Of a DNA stretch of 20,315 nt, positions 8,189 to 15,146 are shown piece by piece. The stretch comes from Candidatus Kapaibacterium sp. (GTDB lineage Bacteria > Bacteroidota > Ignavibacteria > Kapaibacteriales > Kapaibacteriaceae), in NCBI GenBank assembly GCA_030830285.1, contig JAURNF010000036.1, positions 1 to 20,315 on the forward strand. The letters run 5' to 3'. Numbering within the stretch: position 1 is the stretch's first letter; every line of letters starts with the position of its first letter. The notes beneath the pieces were generated by a model. The model did not search any database and was not told the origin of the DNA. It saw only the letters and a program-made list of their open reading frames with translations. Position numbers and translations under genes: made by a program.

Positions 8189-8713
8189 ATGAATATGAAT
8201 GCCTTTGTCGTACAGACCGAAATCGATGGCCGCAAGCGAGAGGTAACCCTAACGCTCGAGGGCGCTTCCGATGGTAATGGCGCATCCGTTGCGCTTGCTC
8301 CAACAGACCATCCAAATGTGTGGCATTGGATAGACGGTTCGTCACGTGTGCCCGTTCACATTGAGTCTGACGGTGTGTCATCGGTTGCAGTAACCGTTCG
8401 TGGGTATCGCTACACGGCCACGGTACACGATAAGCGACATTCCCAGTTGCTGGAAATCCTCGCATCGTCGCCTTCACAACAGAACCGTACAACGAAGATT
8501 AGCGCACCAATGCCTGGTCTCCTCAAGGGCATCAATGTTGCTGACGGACAGACGGTGCGAAAAGGGGAAACACTCTTTACGCTTGAGGCGATGAAGATGG
8601 AGAACGCCATCAAAACGCCTGTTGCGGGCGTTGTCCGCAACATTGCAGCGGTTGAAGGAAGCGCCCTCGAAAAGGGTTCGCTTCTGTGTATCGTTGAACC
8701 TGTGGTCGACTAA
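8189..8713 (+). CDS. Biotin/lipoyl-binding carrier protein of an acyl-CoA carboxylase
   Basis: This 174-residue protein has a C-terminal biotinyl domain (about 103-172) with APMPGLLKGI and the biotinylation motif EAMKMENAIKTP, the modified lysine being K136. The middle part (VTVRGYRYTATVHDKR, 68-83) resembles the BT-like linker found in alpha subunits of propionyl- and methylcrotonyl-CoA carboxylases, so this is probably the separate biotin carrier of such an enzyme rather than AccB of fatty-acid synthesis. The biotin carboxylase subunit is not in the window; a matching carboxyltransferase begins at 19643. The start is set at ATG 8189 (ATG 8195 also possible), because an upstream in-frame TTG at 8168 lies inside the promoter box. 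It ends 9 bases from the convergent flavin-reductase gene. Confidence 0.88.
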   Translation: MNMNAFVVQTEIDGRKREVTLTLEGASDGNGASVALAPTDHPNVWHWIDGSSRVPVHIESDGVSSVAVTVRGYRYTATVHDKRHSQLLEILASSPSQQNRTTKISAPMPGLLKGINVADGQTVRKGETLFTLEAMKMENAIKTPVAGVVRNIAAVEGSALEKGSLLCIVEPVVD

Positions 8714-8728
8714 TCGCGACGGTTAGTC
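8708..8728. terminator. Stem-loop containing both stop codons of convergent genes
   Basis: The arms GACTAATCG (8708-8716) and CGGTTAGTC (8720-8728) form a 9-bp stem (one G-T pair) with loop CGA. The stop codons of the biotin carrier gene (8711-8713) and of the minus-strand flavin-reductase gene (8723-8725) lie inside opposite arms. No T-run follows on either strand, so action as a two-way terminator is a guess based on position. Confidence 0.4.
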
Positions 8729-9649
8729 CAGCATCAACGTCTGCCAGGCCTCGTCGATCTTGCCTTGCTTGATAAACATCTGCGCGATGCGGTGAAGCGT
8801 TGCGTGGTCAGTGCGGTCCCCACGTTGCAGCCATACATAGAGTGCGCCAAGTGGCCGCTCACAGTCCAATTCAACATCTACGGAATCAGCTGCAAAGTCT
8901 GTAGCGAATTGCGGGAACGATCCATCGTACATCGGCAACACGGGTACGTAGGCTAGTTGTGCCAAGTCATTTCCTGTAAGAATCGGACTCTTGCGAATGT
9001 GATCTGGGAGTGCATCCATGCCGATCGGCAGATGTCCTGGCTGCGTGGCGTCGAAGATGTCGCGTGTGCGACAGTAATGCGAGTACCCCATGCGACCCAC
9101 AAGATCAAGGCCACGAGGGTCTACCTTGCCATCTGCTGTGAACACGCTGTCGCTCACGTGGAAGGCGACGACTTCCAATAGCACGATGTTTCCGTTGCCA
9201 CCAATGTCACGACGAAGCTCGATGTTCTCGAACAGACGGCATTCCATGCTATAGGGCGATTCAGCTACATATGGAGGCGCGACCAGGCTCGATGCTGACT
9301 TCGTAAAACCAGACACGGTGTATTCGTCGACGTCTGACGGAAACTCGGCTGAAGTGAGATTCATCGCGTGGACCATGTCGTAGGACACACAGCTAATCGT
9401 GCATTCCTTTGTAGCGAGGATATTGAGCCACGTATCCTTCGCACGCCCCGTCTTGGCCGCAATTGCTGGTCCAATCGCTACGATAGGGGGCTTGGACGCA
9501 AACGACATGAAGAACGAAAACGGACTCAGGTTCATCGTCCCGTTGGCGTCCATCGACGTTACAAAGGCGATTGGACGGGGGGACACACCGCTGAGCAGCA
9601 GTTGATGGCGGTCGCGATGCGAGAGATCGTCAGGCAGGATTGTACGCAT
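8723..9649 (-). CDS. Flavin reductase-like (FMN-binding split barrel) family protein
   Basis: This is a 308-residue protein. Residues about 10-190 match the flavin reductase-like domain: GVSPRPIAFVTSMDANGTMN (21-40) and NLSPFSFFMSFASKPPIVAIG are the usual FMN-binding strands and loops, and a later segment, ECRLFENIELRRDIGGNGNIVLLEVVAFHV, fits the second half of the split barrel. Such proteins bind FMN and often reduce flavins, but many members have unknown substrates. The last 90 residues or so exceed the core domain; they include a short helical tail (LHRIAQMFIKQGKIDEAWQTLMLD) that looks like a single TPR-type hairpin. The start is ATG at 9649; an in-frame TTG two codons upstream is less likely. 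It is divergent from the importer operon across a 110-base gap with a dyad element. Confidence 0.85.
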   Translation of the reverse strand: MRTILPDDLSHRDRHQLLLSGVSPRPIAFVTSMDANGTMNLSPFSFFMSFASKPPIVAIGPAIAAKTGRAKDTWLNILATKECTISCVSYDMVHAMNLTSAEFPSDVDEYTVSGFTKSASSLVAPPYVAESPYSMECRLFENIELRRDIGGNGNIVLLEVVAFHVSDSVFTADGKVDPRGLDLVGRMGYSHYCRTRDIFDATQPGHLPIGMDALPDHIRKSPILTGNDLAQLAYVPVLPMYDGSFPQFATDFAADSVDVELDCERPLGALYVWLQRGDRTDHATLHRIAQMFIKQGKIDEAWQTLMLD

Positions 9650-9650
9650 G

Positions 9651-9670
9651 TGCAAATTTGGTCATTTGCA
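9651..9670. promoter_or_regulatory. Inverted repeat (operator candidate) upstream of flavin-reductase gene
   Basis: TGCAAAT, six bases, then ATTTGCA form a perfect 7-base dyad in the divergent region. It begins 1 base upstream of the flavin-reductase start codon and ends 15 bases before the -33 element of the importer promoter. Its size and spacing are those of a dimeric regulator site, but no regulator gene is nearby, so the role is inferred. Confidence 0.4.
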
Positions 9671-9685
9671 TCCGTGCAGCAATCA

Positions 9686-9717
9686 TTGGTCGGGGCTCGC
9701 CGTAGGGCGTATATTTG
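9686..9717 (+). promoter_or_regulatory. Bacteroidota-type promoter of the peptide importer operon
   Basis: TTG at 9686-9688 and TATATTTG at 9710-9717 are separated by 21 bases, matching the TTTG/TAnnTTTG arrangement used by Bacteroidota. Transcription would start near 9723, leaving a leader of about 36 bases that ends in AAAGGAG (9749-9755), a strong Shine-Dalgarno 4 bases before the ATG of the binding-protein gene. Strong ribosome sites are uncommon in this group, so this gene is probably highly translated. Confidence 0.65.
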
Positions 9718-9759
9718 CCCCTTGATACACACCCACCATATCCGTGACAAAGGAGAGGC

Positions 9760-11730
9760 ATGTTTCTGAAGCTTTTGACTCCGCGCGCAGCATCGCTCAT
9801 GATGGCACTGACGCTGGCAGCAATGGTGTTCACCACCGGCTGCGGACGACGTGAAAAGAAGGATAACTCCGACGACATTAAGAATGTCTGGAAGAAGGTC
9901 GACACCCCTCCTGGAGCAGATCCATCAGTCCCTGATACACTCGGTGGAGCAGGCTTTGAGAAGGTTGCCGAGACACTCGGATATTCGACGTACGTGATCA
10001 AGCCAGAAGAGGCGAAGTTCTTCGGCGACGAGCGTGCCGTCAAGGGTGGTGAGCTCAACATTGGTGAGGTCACATTCCCAACAACGTTCCGTCCAGAGGG
10101 TCAGGGTTCATCAATGGTGGTGAACACGGAAATCAAGGGCTACGTATACGAGACGCTGATCAGCACACACCCAGTTACACGCGAGTACATCCCAGCACTC
10201 GCATCGCACTGGAAGATCAGCCCAGACAAGAAGACGTTTACCTTCCGCATCGACCCGAATGCGCGTTGGTCGGACGGACGTCCAGTTGTTGCACAAGACG
10301 TCGTAACAACATGGAAGCTGATGGTTGACCCAGGTATCCTCGAGCCAGCACTCAACCTCGTGTTCGAAAAGTTCGAGCAGCCAGTTGCGCTCAGCAAGTA
10401 CATCGTGCAAGTCACAGCAAAGACCGTCAACTTCCGCAACCTCCTGTACTTCGGCGCGGGCATGCTGATCTACCCAGATCATGAGCTCGGCCAGATCACA
10501 GGAAAGGAATTCCTCGAGAAGTACAACTTCAACATGCCTGCAGGCACTGGACCGTACTATCTCAACGAAAAGGACATCAAGGAAGGTTCTGGCTGGCGCC
10601 TCACACGTCGTCCTGACTACTGGGCGAAGGACTACGCAACATCGAAGTACACAGCCAACTTCAACTACATCAACTATGTTGTTGTGAAGGATAACCCTAC
10701 ACTTCTGTACGAAAAGTTCAAGGCAGGCGACATCGATCTGTATCGCTACAACATGGCGACGACAGAGAAGTGGGTAGGCGACACAGATTACGACGCACTC
10801 AAGAACGGCTGGGTTCGCCGCTTCCGCTTCTACAATAACGGTCCAATGGGTACATCGGGCGTGACATTCAACATGCGTCGTGCACCATTTGATGACGCTC
10901 GTGTACGCCAAGCATTCATCATGCTCTACCCACGTGAGCGTGTTGTAGAGAAGCTCCTCTTCAACGAGTACGAGATCTACGATACCGACTATCCGAACAC
11001 ACCATACGCAAGCACAACAAACCCTGTTGTGAAGTACGATCCGCAAGGCGCTGCGAAGCTGCTTGCTGAAGCAGGTTGGACAACGCGCAACAGCCAGGGT
11101 CTGCTTGTCAAGAACGGCAAGCCATTCGTAATCGAAATGGCAATCACGAAGGCTGAAGAGCGTTGGATGACACCATATCAAGAAGAGCTTCGCAAGGTTG
11201 GTATCGATCTCCGCCTGAAGCACATGGACTGGAATGCGATCATCAAGAACGTTGACGAGCGCAACTTCCAGATCTTCTCATACGGCTACTCTGGATTGCC
11301 AACGCCAAACCCTGAGACATCGCTCAAGGGCGAGCTCGCAGACAAGAACGACAACAACAACATCCAGGGCTTCAAGAACGCTCGTGTTGATGAGTTGCTT
11401 CCGATTTATGACACCACGTTCGATGTTGCTGGTCAGATCAAGATCATCAATGAGATCGACCGAATCGTGTACGACACACACATGAAGAGCCACTGGTGGA
11501 ATCCGAAGGGCATTCGCCTTGCAGTGTGGGACAAGTTTGGCATGCCTGAGTATGGCATCGGACGTTACACACAGCTGAGCTATGTGTTTGGTGCTGCTGG
11601 ACTCACATGGTGGTCTGATGACGAGAAGACAGCCAAGCTCGCCGAGGCCCGCAAGAACAAGACTGATCTTGGTGGCAACAAGGGCGTAACGGAATTCCGT
11701 TACTGGAAAGATTTCTCGGACGGTAAGTAA
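9760..11730 (+). CDS. Peptide ABC transporter substrate-binding lipoprotein (SBP_bac_5, YejA-like)
   Basis: This 656-residue protein has a hydrophobic lipoprotein signal ending in VFTTGC, making C28 the likely lipidated residue; the charged stretch GRREKKDNSDD follows. The SBP_bac_5 fold is supported by LASHWKISPDKKTFTFRI (148-164), the family motif ARWSDGRPVVAQDV (168-181), GTGPYY (about 262), RRPDYWAKD and FNMRRAPFDDARVRQAF (about 370). The way the motifs are built (YWAKD..., YEKFKAGDIDLYRYN) resembles E. coli YejA, and the neighbouring permeases are Yej-like. It delivers a peptide or peptide-like ligand to the permeases; the exact ligand is unknown. Codon use looks strongly biased, as in highly expressed genes, and a strong ribosome site precedes it. 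Confidence 0.9.
   Translation: MFLKLLTPRAASLMMALTLAAMVFTTGCGRREKKDNSDDIKNVWKKVDTPPGADPSVPDTLGGAGFEKVAETLGYSTYVIKPEEAKFFGDERAVKGGELNIGEVTFPTTFRPEGQGSSMVVNTEIKGYVYETLISTHPVTREYIPALASHWKISPDKKTFTFRIDPNARWSDGRPVVAQDVVTTWKLMVDPGILEPALNLVFEKFEQPVALSKYIVQVTAKTVNFRNLLYFGAGMLIYPDHELGQITGKEFLEKYNFNMPAGTGPYYLNEKDIKEGSGWRLTRRPDYWAKDYATSKYTANFNYINYVVVKDNPTLLYEKFKAGDIDLYRYNMATTEKWVGDTDYDALKNGWVRRFRFYNNGPMGTSGVTFNMRRAPFDDARVRQAFIMLYPRERVVEKLLFNEYEIYDTDYPNTPYASTTNPVVKYDPQGAAKLLAEAGWTTRNSQGLLVKNGKPFVIEMAITKAEERWMTPYQEELRKVGIDLRLKHMDWNAIIKNVDERNFQIFSYGYSGLPTPNPETSLKGELADKNDNNNIQGFKNARVDELLPIYDTTFDVAGQIKIINEIDRIVYDTHMKSHWWNPKGIRLAVWDKFGMPEYGIGRYTQLSYVFGAAGLTWWSDDEKTAKLAEARKNKTDLGGNKGVTEFRYWKDFSDGK
11686..11703. 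repeat. Perfect 18-base palindrome at the 3' end of the binding-protein gene
   Basis: GTAACGGAATTCCGTTAC reads the same on both strands. In RNA it could fold as a 7-bp stem with an AAUU loop, 24 bases before the stop of the binding-protein gene and 50 bases before the first permease gene. It may act as a 3' stabiliser or partial terminator between the two, but this is inference. Confidence 0.5.
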
Positions 11731-11753
11731 TCATCACCACGTAATCGGACGCC

Positions 11754-12992
11754 ATGCTTCAGTACATCATTCGTCGTTTGCTTCTGGCAATTCCGACGTT
11801 CTTTGGTGCGACGTTTGTGGTCTTCTTCATTGTGCAGTTCGCACCGGGAGGACCGTACGATCAGCAATTGAATGCGCTACGTAAGGGGCAGGGAGCCGAA
11901 GGTGGTGGATCTGCCATCGGCGCCGAAACAATGTCCATTCCGCCTAGTCAGCTCGAAGCGCTCCAGCGCTACTATCAGGTGCAAGAGCCGATTTGGAAGC
12001 GGTATTGCATGTGGCTGGGCCTCGTGCCACGTCCGACCAACGATTACCTCGTGCAAGTTGGCACACCACAAAACGTTGGTGGTGGGTTCCGCGTGGATGT
12101 CGTGCAGGACAAGGCAACGGGCACATACCAGGTGTATAAGTCTGGTGATCGTTCTGCTGCATTGTCTGATTGGTTCGTTGATCCATCACAGAAGCCCAAC
12201 AGCGTCTGGGTGTATCAACGCGAGATCTCTGGCATCTTCACGCTCGACTTCGGTACCTCGTTTCAATACCGCAAGCCGGTGACAGAACTCATCCGTGAGC
12301 GCATTCCCGTATCGATGCAGTTTGGCTTGATCAGCTTCGTGATTACCTACGTCGTCTGTTTCTACCTTGGTACGCAGAAAGCCTTGCGTCACGGAAGCAA
12401 CTTCGATGTTGTGTCGTCGAGCATCGTCTTCATCGCATTCTCCATTCCCGGATGGGCACTCGGTGGTGTGTTGCTCGTCCTCCTTGGTGGTGGGTCCGAT
12501 CTTGCCCTGTTCCCAACGGGTGGATTCCAGTCTGACGACTATGAGTCGCTCACCATGATTGAGATGATCGCCGATCGCGTATGGTACTTCGTGCTTCCTA
12601 CGATTGCCTACACGTTGGGTGGATTTGCATCCATCACATTGCTCATGAAGAACTCGCTGCTTGATACGCTTGGACAAGACTTCATCCGTACGGCGTATGC
12701 GAAGGGTCTGCGCGAGGACCGTGTTATCTGGATGCATGCAATGCGTAACTCGGTGATTCCACTTGTTGCATCGATCGGCGGCATCATCGGCATCTTCCTT
12801 GCCGGCAACTACCTCGTTGAGTATGCCTTCAACATCGACGGAATTGGTCGGTTGTCCTTCGAGGCAATTCGCTCGCGTGACTCAAACGTATTCTTTGCGT
12901 TTGCTGTGATTTCGATCATTATCACGCTGATCGGTTCGATCATTTCTGACCTGATGCTTGCACTTGTTGATCCACGTATTCGATTCTCATAA
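11754..12992 (+). CDS. yejB: Peptide ABC transporter permease, YejB-like
   Basis: This 412-residue integral membrane protein belongs to the BPD_transp_1 family. The opening MLQYIIRRLLLAIPTFFGAT with FIVQFAPGGPYDQ (25-37) and the ending LVDPRIRFS are characteristic of the YejB/OppB class. The EAA loop that contacts the ATPase is at about 309-336 (DFIRTAYAKGLREDRVIWMHAMRNS). About six membrane spans are visible. The protein resembles E. coli YejB (for example LDFGTS...ELIRERIPVSMQFGL) more than OppB, but is about 50 residues longer. The extra piece is a predicted periplasmic insert at about 91-160, between the region after helix 1 and LDFGTSF. It starts 23 bases after the binding-protein gene. 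Confidence 0.88.
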   Translation: MLQYIIRRLLLAIPTFFGATFVVFFIVQFAPGGPYDQQLNALRKGQGAEGGGSAIGAETMSIPPSQLEALQRYYQVQEPIWKRYCMWLGLVPRPTNDYLVQVGTPQNVGGGFRVDVVQDKATGTYQVYKSGDRSAALSDWFVDPSQKPNSVWVYQREISGIFTLDFGTSFQYRKPVTELIRERIPVSMQFGLISFVITYVVCFYLGTQKALRHGSNFDVVSSSIVFIAFSIPGWALGGVLLVLLGGGSDLALFPTGGFQSDDYESLTMIEMIADRVWYFVLPTIAYTLGGFASITLLMKNSLLDTLGQDFIRTAYAKGLREDRVIWMHAMRNSVIPLVASIGGIIGIFLAGNYLVEYAFNIDGIGRLSFEAIRSRDSNVFFAFAVISIIITLIGSIISDLMLALVDPRIRFS

Positions 12993-12995
12993 CCC

Positions 12996-14108
12996 ATGGC
13001 ATCAACACAATCACAGACAATCAATCAGCGCCGCTGGAAGAAGTTCAAGAGCATCCGACGTGGATATTGGTCGTTGCTGATTCTTCTGGGAGCGTACGTC
13101 GTTTCCTTCCTTCTCCCATTGATGATCAACAACAAGCCGTTGTTGGTGTCGTACGAAGGGGACTGGTATTCGCCGGCAGGACGTGAGTTCTTGGGATCGT
13201 TGCCACTTGTTGGAGGCCTTGCGCCGTCGAGCTTCGATCCAGCTTCGCAGTACGGTGAAGTAGGGAACACAGGTGAAGCAAACTACCGAGAACTTCAAGC
13301 CAAGTGGGACGACGCCGGATCGGACAACTACATCATCATGCCGTTATATCCGTTTGCGCCGAACGAAGACGTTGGCGTTGATGGAAACGAGAGCTTCGTC
13401 GAACCATTTGCTGAAGACGGCGGAGGACGGATACGTCCGTTCGGTACCGATGACAACGGACGTGATGTTCTCGCTCGCATGGCATACGGCTTCCAGGTTT
13501 CGATGTCCTTTGCCTTGCTAATTGCGATTCTCGAGTATCTCATCGGCATCCCTGTTGGTGCCGTAATGGGCTACTTTGGTGGCGCGCTTGACTTGGTGTT
13601 GCAGCGCGTCATGGAGATCTGGCATGCGTTGCCATTCCTCTTCCTGATCATCATCATCGTATCGTTTGTTACGCCAACATTTTCGCTCCTGGTGTTCTTG
13701 CTGGTGATCTTCTCCTGGCTGGGGATTGCCACGCAGATGCGCGCGCAGTTCTACCGTGAGCGTGCGCGTGACTACGTCGCTGCGGCAGTATCAATCGGCG
13801 TACCTACGCGAACGATCTTGTTGAAGCACATTCTTCCAAACACGCTCGTTCCGATCATCACGTTTTTCCCGTTTGCACTCGTTGGTGGTATCAGCGCGCT
13901 TGTATCGCTCGACTACCTTGGTTTCGGCATGCCGCCACCGACGCCGTCATGGGGACAGATGATCAGTGTCGGATTGTCGAACATCACCAAGTACTGGTTG
14001 GTTGTTGTGCCATTCAGTGCAATGTTCCTGACGCTCACGCTTGTGGTGTTCATTGGTGAGGGTATCCGCGAGGCATTCGACCCGAAGGTCTTCTCACGTC
14101 TGCGGTAA
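12996..14108 (+). CDS. yejE: Peptide ABC transporter permease, YejE-like
   Basis: This 370-residue permease pairs with the preceding one and begins 3 bases after its stop. The N-terminus (RRWKKFKSIRRGYWSLLIL, 12-30) followed by INNKPLLVSYEGDWYSP (44-60) is the clearest sign of the YejE type; E. coli YejE has the same KPLLV.Y.G.WY.P segment after its first helix. A periplasmic stretch of about 100 residues (45-148) ends at IRPFGTDDNGRDVLARMAYG. The remaining spans carry the EAA loop at about 257-284 (ARDYVAAAVSIGVPTRTILLKHILPNTL). The end, GEGIREAFDPKVF, is also typical. It should form the membrane heterodimer with the YejB-like permease. Confidence 0.9.
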   Translation: MASTQSQTINQRRWKKFKSIRRGYWSLLILLGAYVVSFLLPLMINNKPLLVSYEGDWYSPAGREFLGSLPLVGGLAPSSFDPASQYGEVGNTGEANYRELQAKWDDAGSDNYIIMPLYPFAPNEDVGVDGNESFVEPFAEDGGGRIRPFGTDDNGRDVLARMAYGFQVSMSFALLIAILEYLIGIPVGAVMGYFGGALDLVLQRVMEIWHALPFLFLIIIIVSFVTPTFSLLVFLLVIFSWLGIATQMRAQFYRERARDYVAAAVSIGVPTRTILLKHILPNTLVPIITFFPFALVGGISALVSLDYLGFGMPPPTPSWGQMISVGLSNITKYWLVVVPFSAMFLTLTLVVFIGEGIREAFDPKVFSRLR

Positions 14109-14135
14109 CGACTCTGTTCTTCTTCGTTCAACACG

Positions 14136-15146
14136 GTGCATACAGTGACTCAAGAAAAACTCGTCGAAGTAAAGAATCTCCAAACGTACTTCAATATCGA
14201 AGGCACGTGGGCGAAGGCCGTTGATGGTGTCTCGTTCGACATCTACAAGGGCGAAGTGCTCGGCATTGTAGGCGAATCGGGCTCCGGCAAGTCGGTAACC
14301 GCACTGTCGCTGATGAAGCTCATCCCTGATCCACCGGGTCGGATCATTGGTGGAGAGATCCTCTTCAAGGGCAAGGACATCGTAAAACTCAGCTACGAAG
14401 AGATGTATAGCATCCGCGGTAGCGAGATTGCGATGATCTTCCAAGAGCCAATGACATCGCTCAATCCGGTCTTCAAGATCGGAATGCAGATCGCCGAAGT
14501 AATTCAAGCGCACACGAAGTGCGACGAAGCGGAAGCGATGAAGAAGGCCGTGGACATGCTGCGCGCCGTTGGCATCCCTGACCCAGAAAAACGTATTAAC
14601 GATTATCCGCATCAGTTTTCAGGGGGCATGCGCCAGCGTGTGATGATTGCCATCGCACTCGCATGCAACCCGTCGGTGCTCATTGCAGACGAGCCAACAA
14701 CGGCGCTTGATGTGACGATTCAGGCACAGATCCTTGATCTCATGCTTGAACTCAAGCAACGTCGTGAAGAGGCAGCCATTGTGCTCATCACGCACGACTT
14801 GGCTGTTGTAGCTGAGATGTGCCAGCGTGTGATTGTGATGTACGGCGGTAAGGTGCAGGAAGTAGCGACTGTTGAAGAGCTGTTCGCAACGCCAATGCAT
14901 CCATACACGCGTGGATTGATGGCGTCGATCCCACGTCCGAAGCGCGAAACGAAGGGACAAGAACGTCTGACAGCGATCCCTGGCAACGTACCGAGCATCA
15001 TGAACCTGCCAGCTGGTTGCAAGTTCTGTACGCGATGCACGGAGAAGATTGATCGATGTGAGCAGGAAGAACCGCCATTGCGTGAAGTCGCGCCACAACA
15101 TTTTGTCCGCTGCCATTTGGTCGACACCACGGGAGGAGCACAGTGA
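14136..15146 (+). CDS. oppD: Peptide ABC transporter ATPase, OppD/DppD-like
   Basis: This 336-residue ATPase has Walker A GESGSGKS (46-53), Q-loop in IFQEPMTSLNP, signature FSGGMRQR (161-168), Walker B VLIADEP with catalytic E186, and switch histidine H220. The C-terminal oligopeptide-transporter extension has Cys at 295, 298, 301 and 308 in a CxxCxxCx6C arrangement, the site where [4Fe-4S] clusters have been reported in DppD-type proteins. In E. coli Yej this role is filled by the N-terminal half of the fused YejF. No ATG lies near the start; GTG at 14136 or 14145 must be used, and no clear ribosome site is seen. The stop overlaps the next start by 4 bases. Confidence 0.92.
   Translation: MHTVTQEKLVEVKNLQTYFNIEGTWAKAVDGVSFDIYKGEVLGIVGESGSGKSVTALSLMKLIPDPPGRIIGGEILFKGKDIVKLSYEEMYSIRGSEIAMIFQEPMTSLNPVFKIGMQIAEVIQAHTKCDEAEAMKKAVDMLRAVGIPDPEKRINDYPHQFSGGMRQRVMIAIALACNPSVLIADEPTTALDVTIQAQILDLMLELKQRREEAAIVLITHDLAVVAEMCQRVIVMYGGKVQEVATVEELFATPMHPYTRGLMASIPRPKRETKGQERLTAIPGNVPSIMNLPAGCKFCTRCTEKIDRCEQEEPPLREVAPQHFVRCHLVDTTGGAQ

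Noticed and set aside
9698..9709. Small hairpin CGCC-GTAG-GGCG in the importer promoter spacer
   Set aside because: The stem is only 4 bp and is expected often by chance; it adds nothing beyond the promoter itself.
10111..11223. Long open frame of 370 codons on the minus strand
   Set aside because: It lies wholly antisense to the binding-protein gene; its translation is unusually rich in Cys, Val and Leu with no domain, and the frame follows from biased codon use on the plus strand.
12186..12737. Minus-strand open frame of 183 codons
   Set aside because: It is antisense to the YejB-like permease, whose membrane spans and EAA loop are clear in the plus-strand frame.
14094..14612. Minus-strand open frame of 172 codons
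   Set aside because: It is antisense to the end of the YejE-like permease gene and the start of the OppD-like gene; the translation shows no family features.
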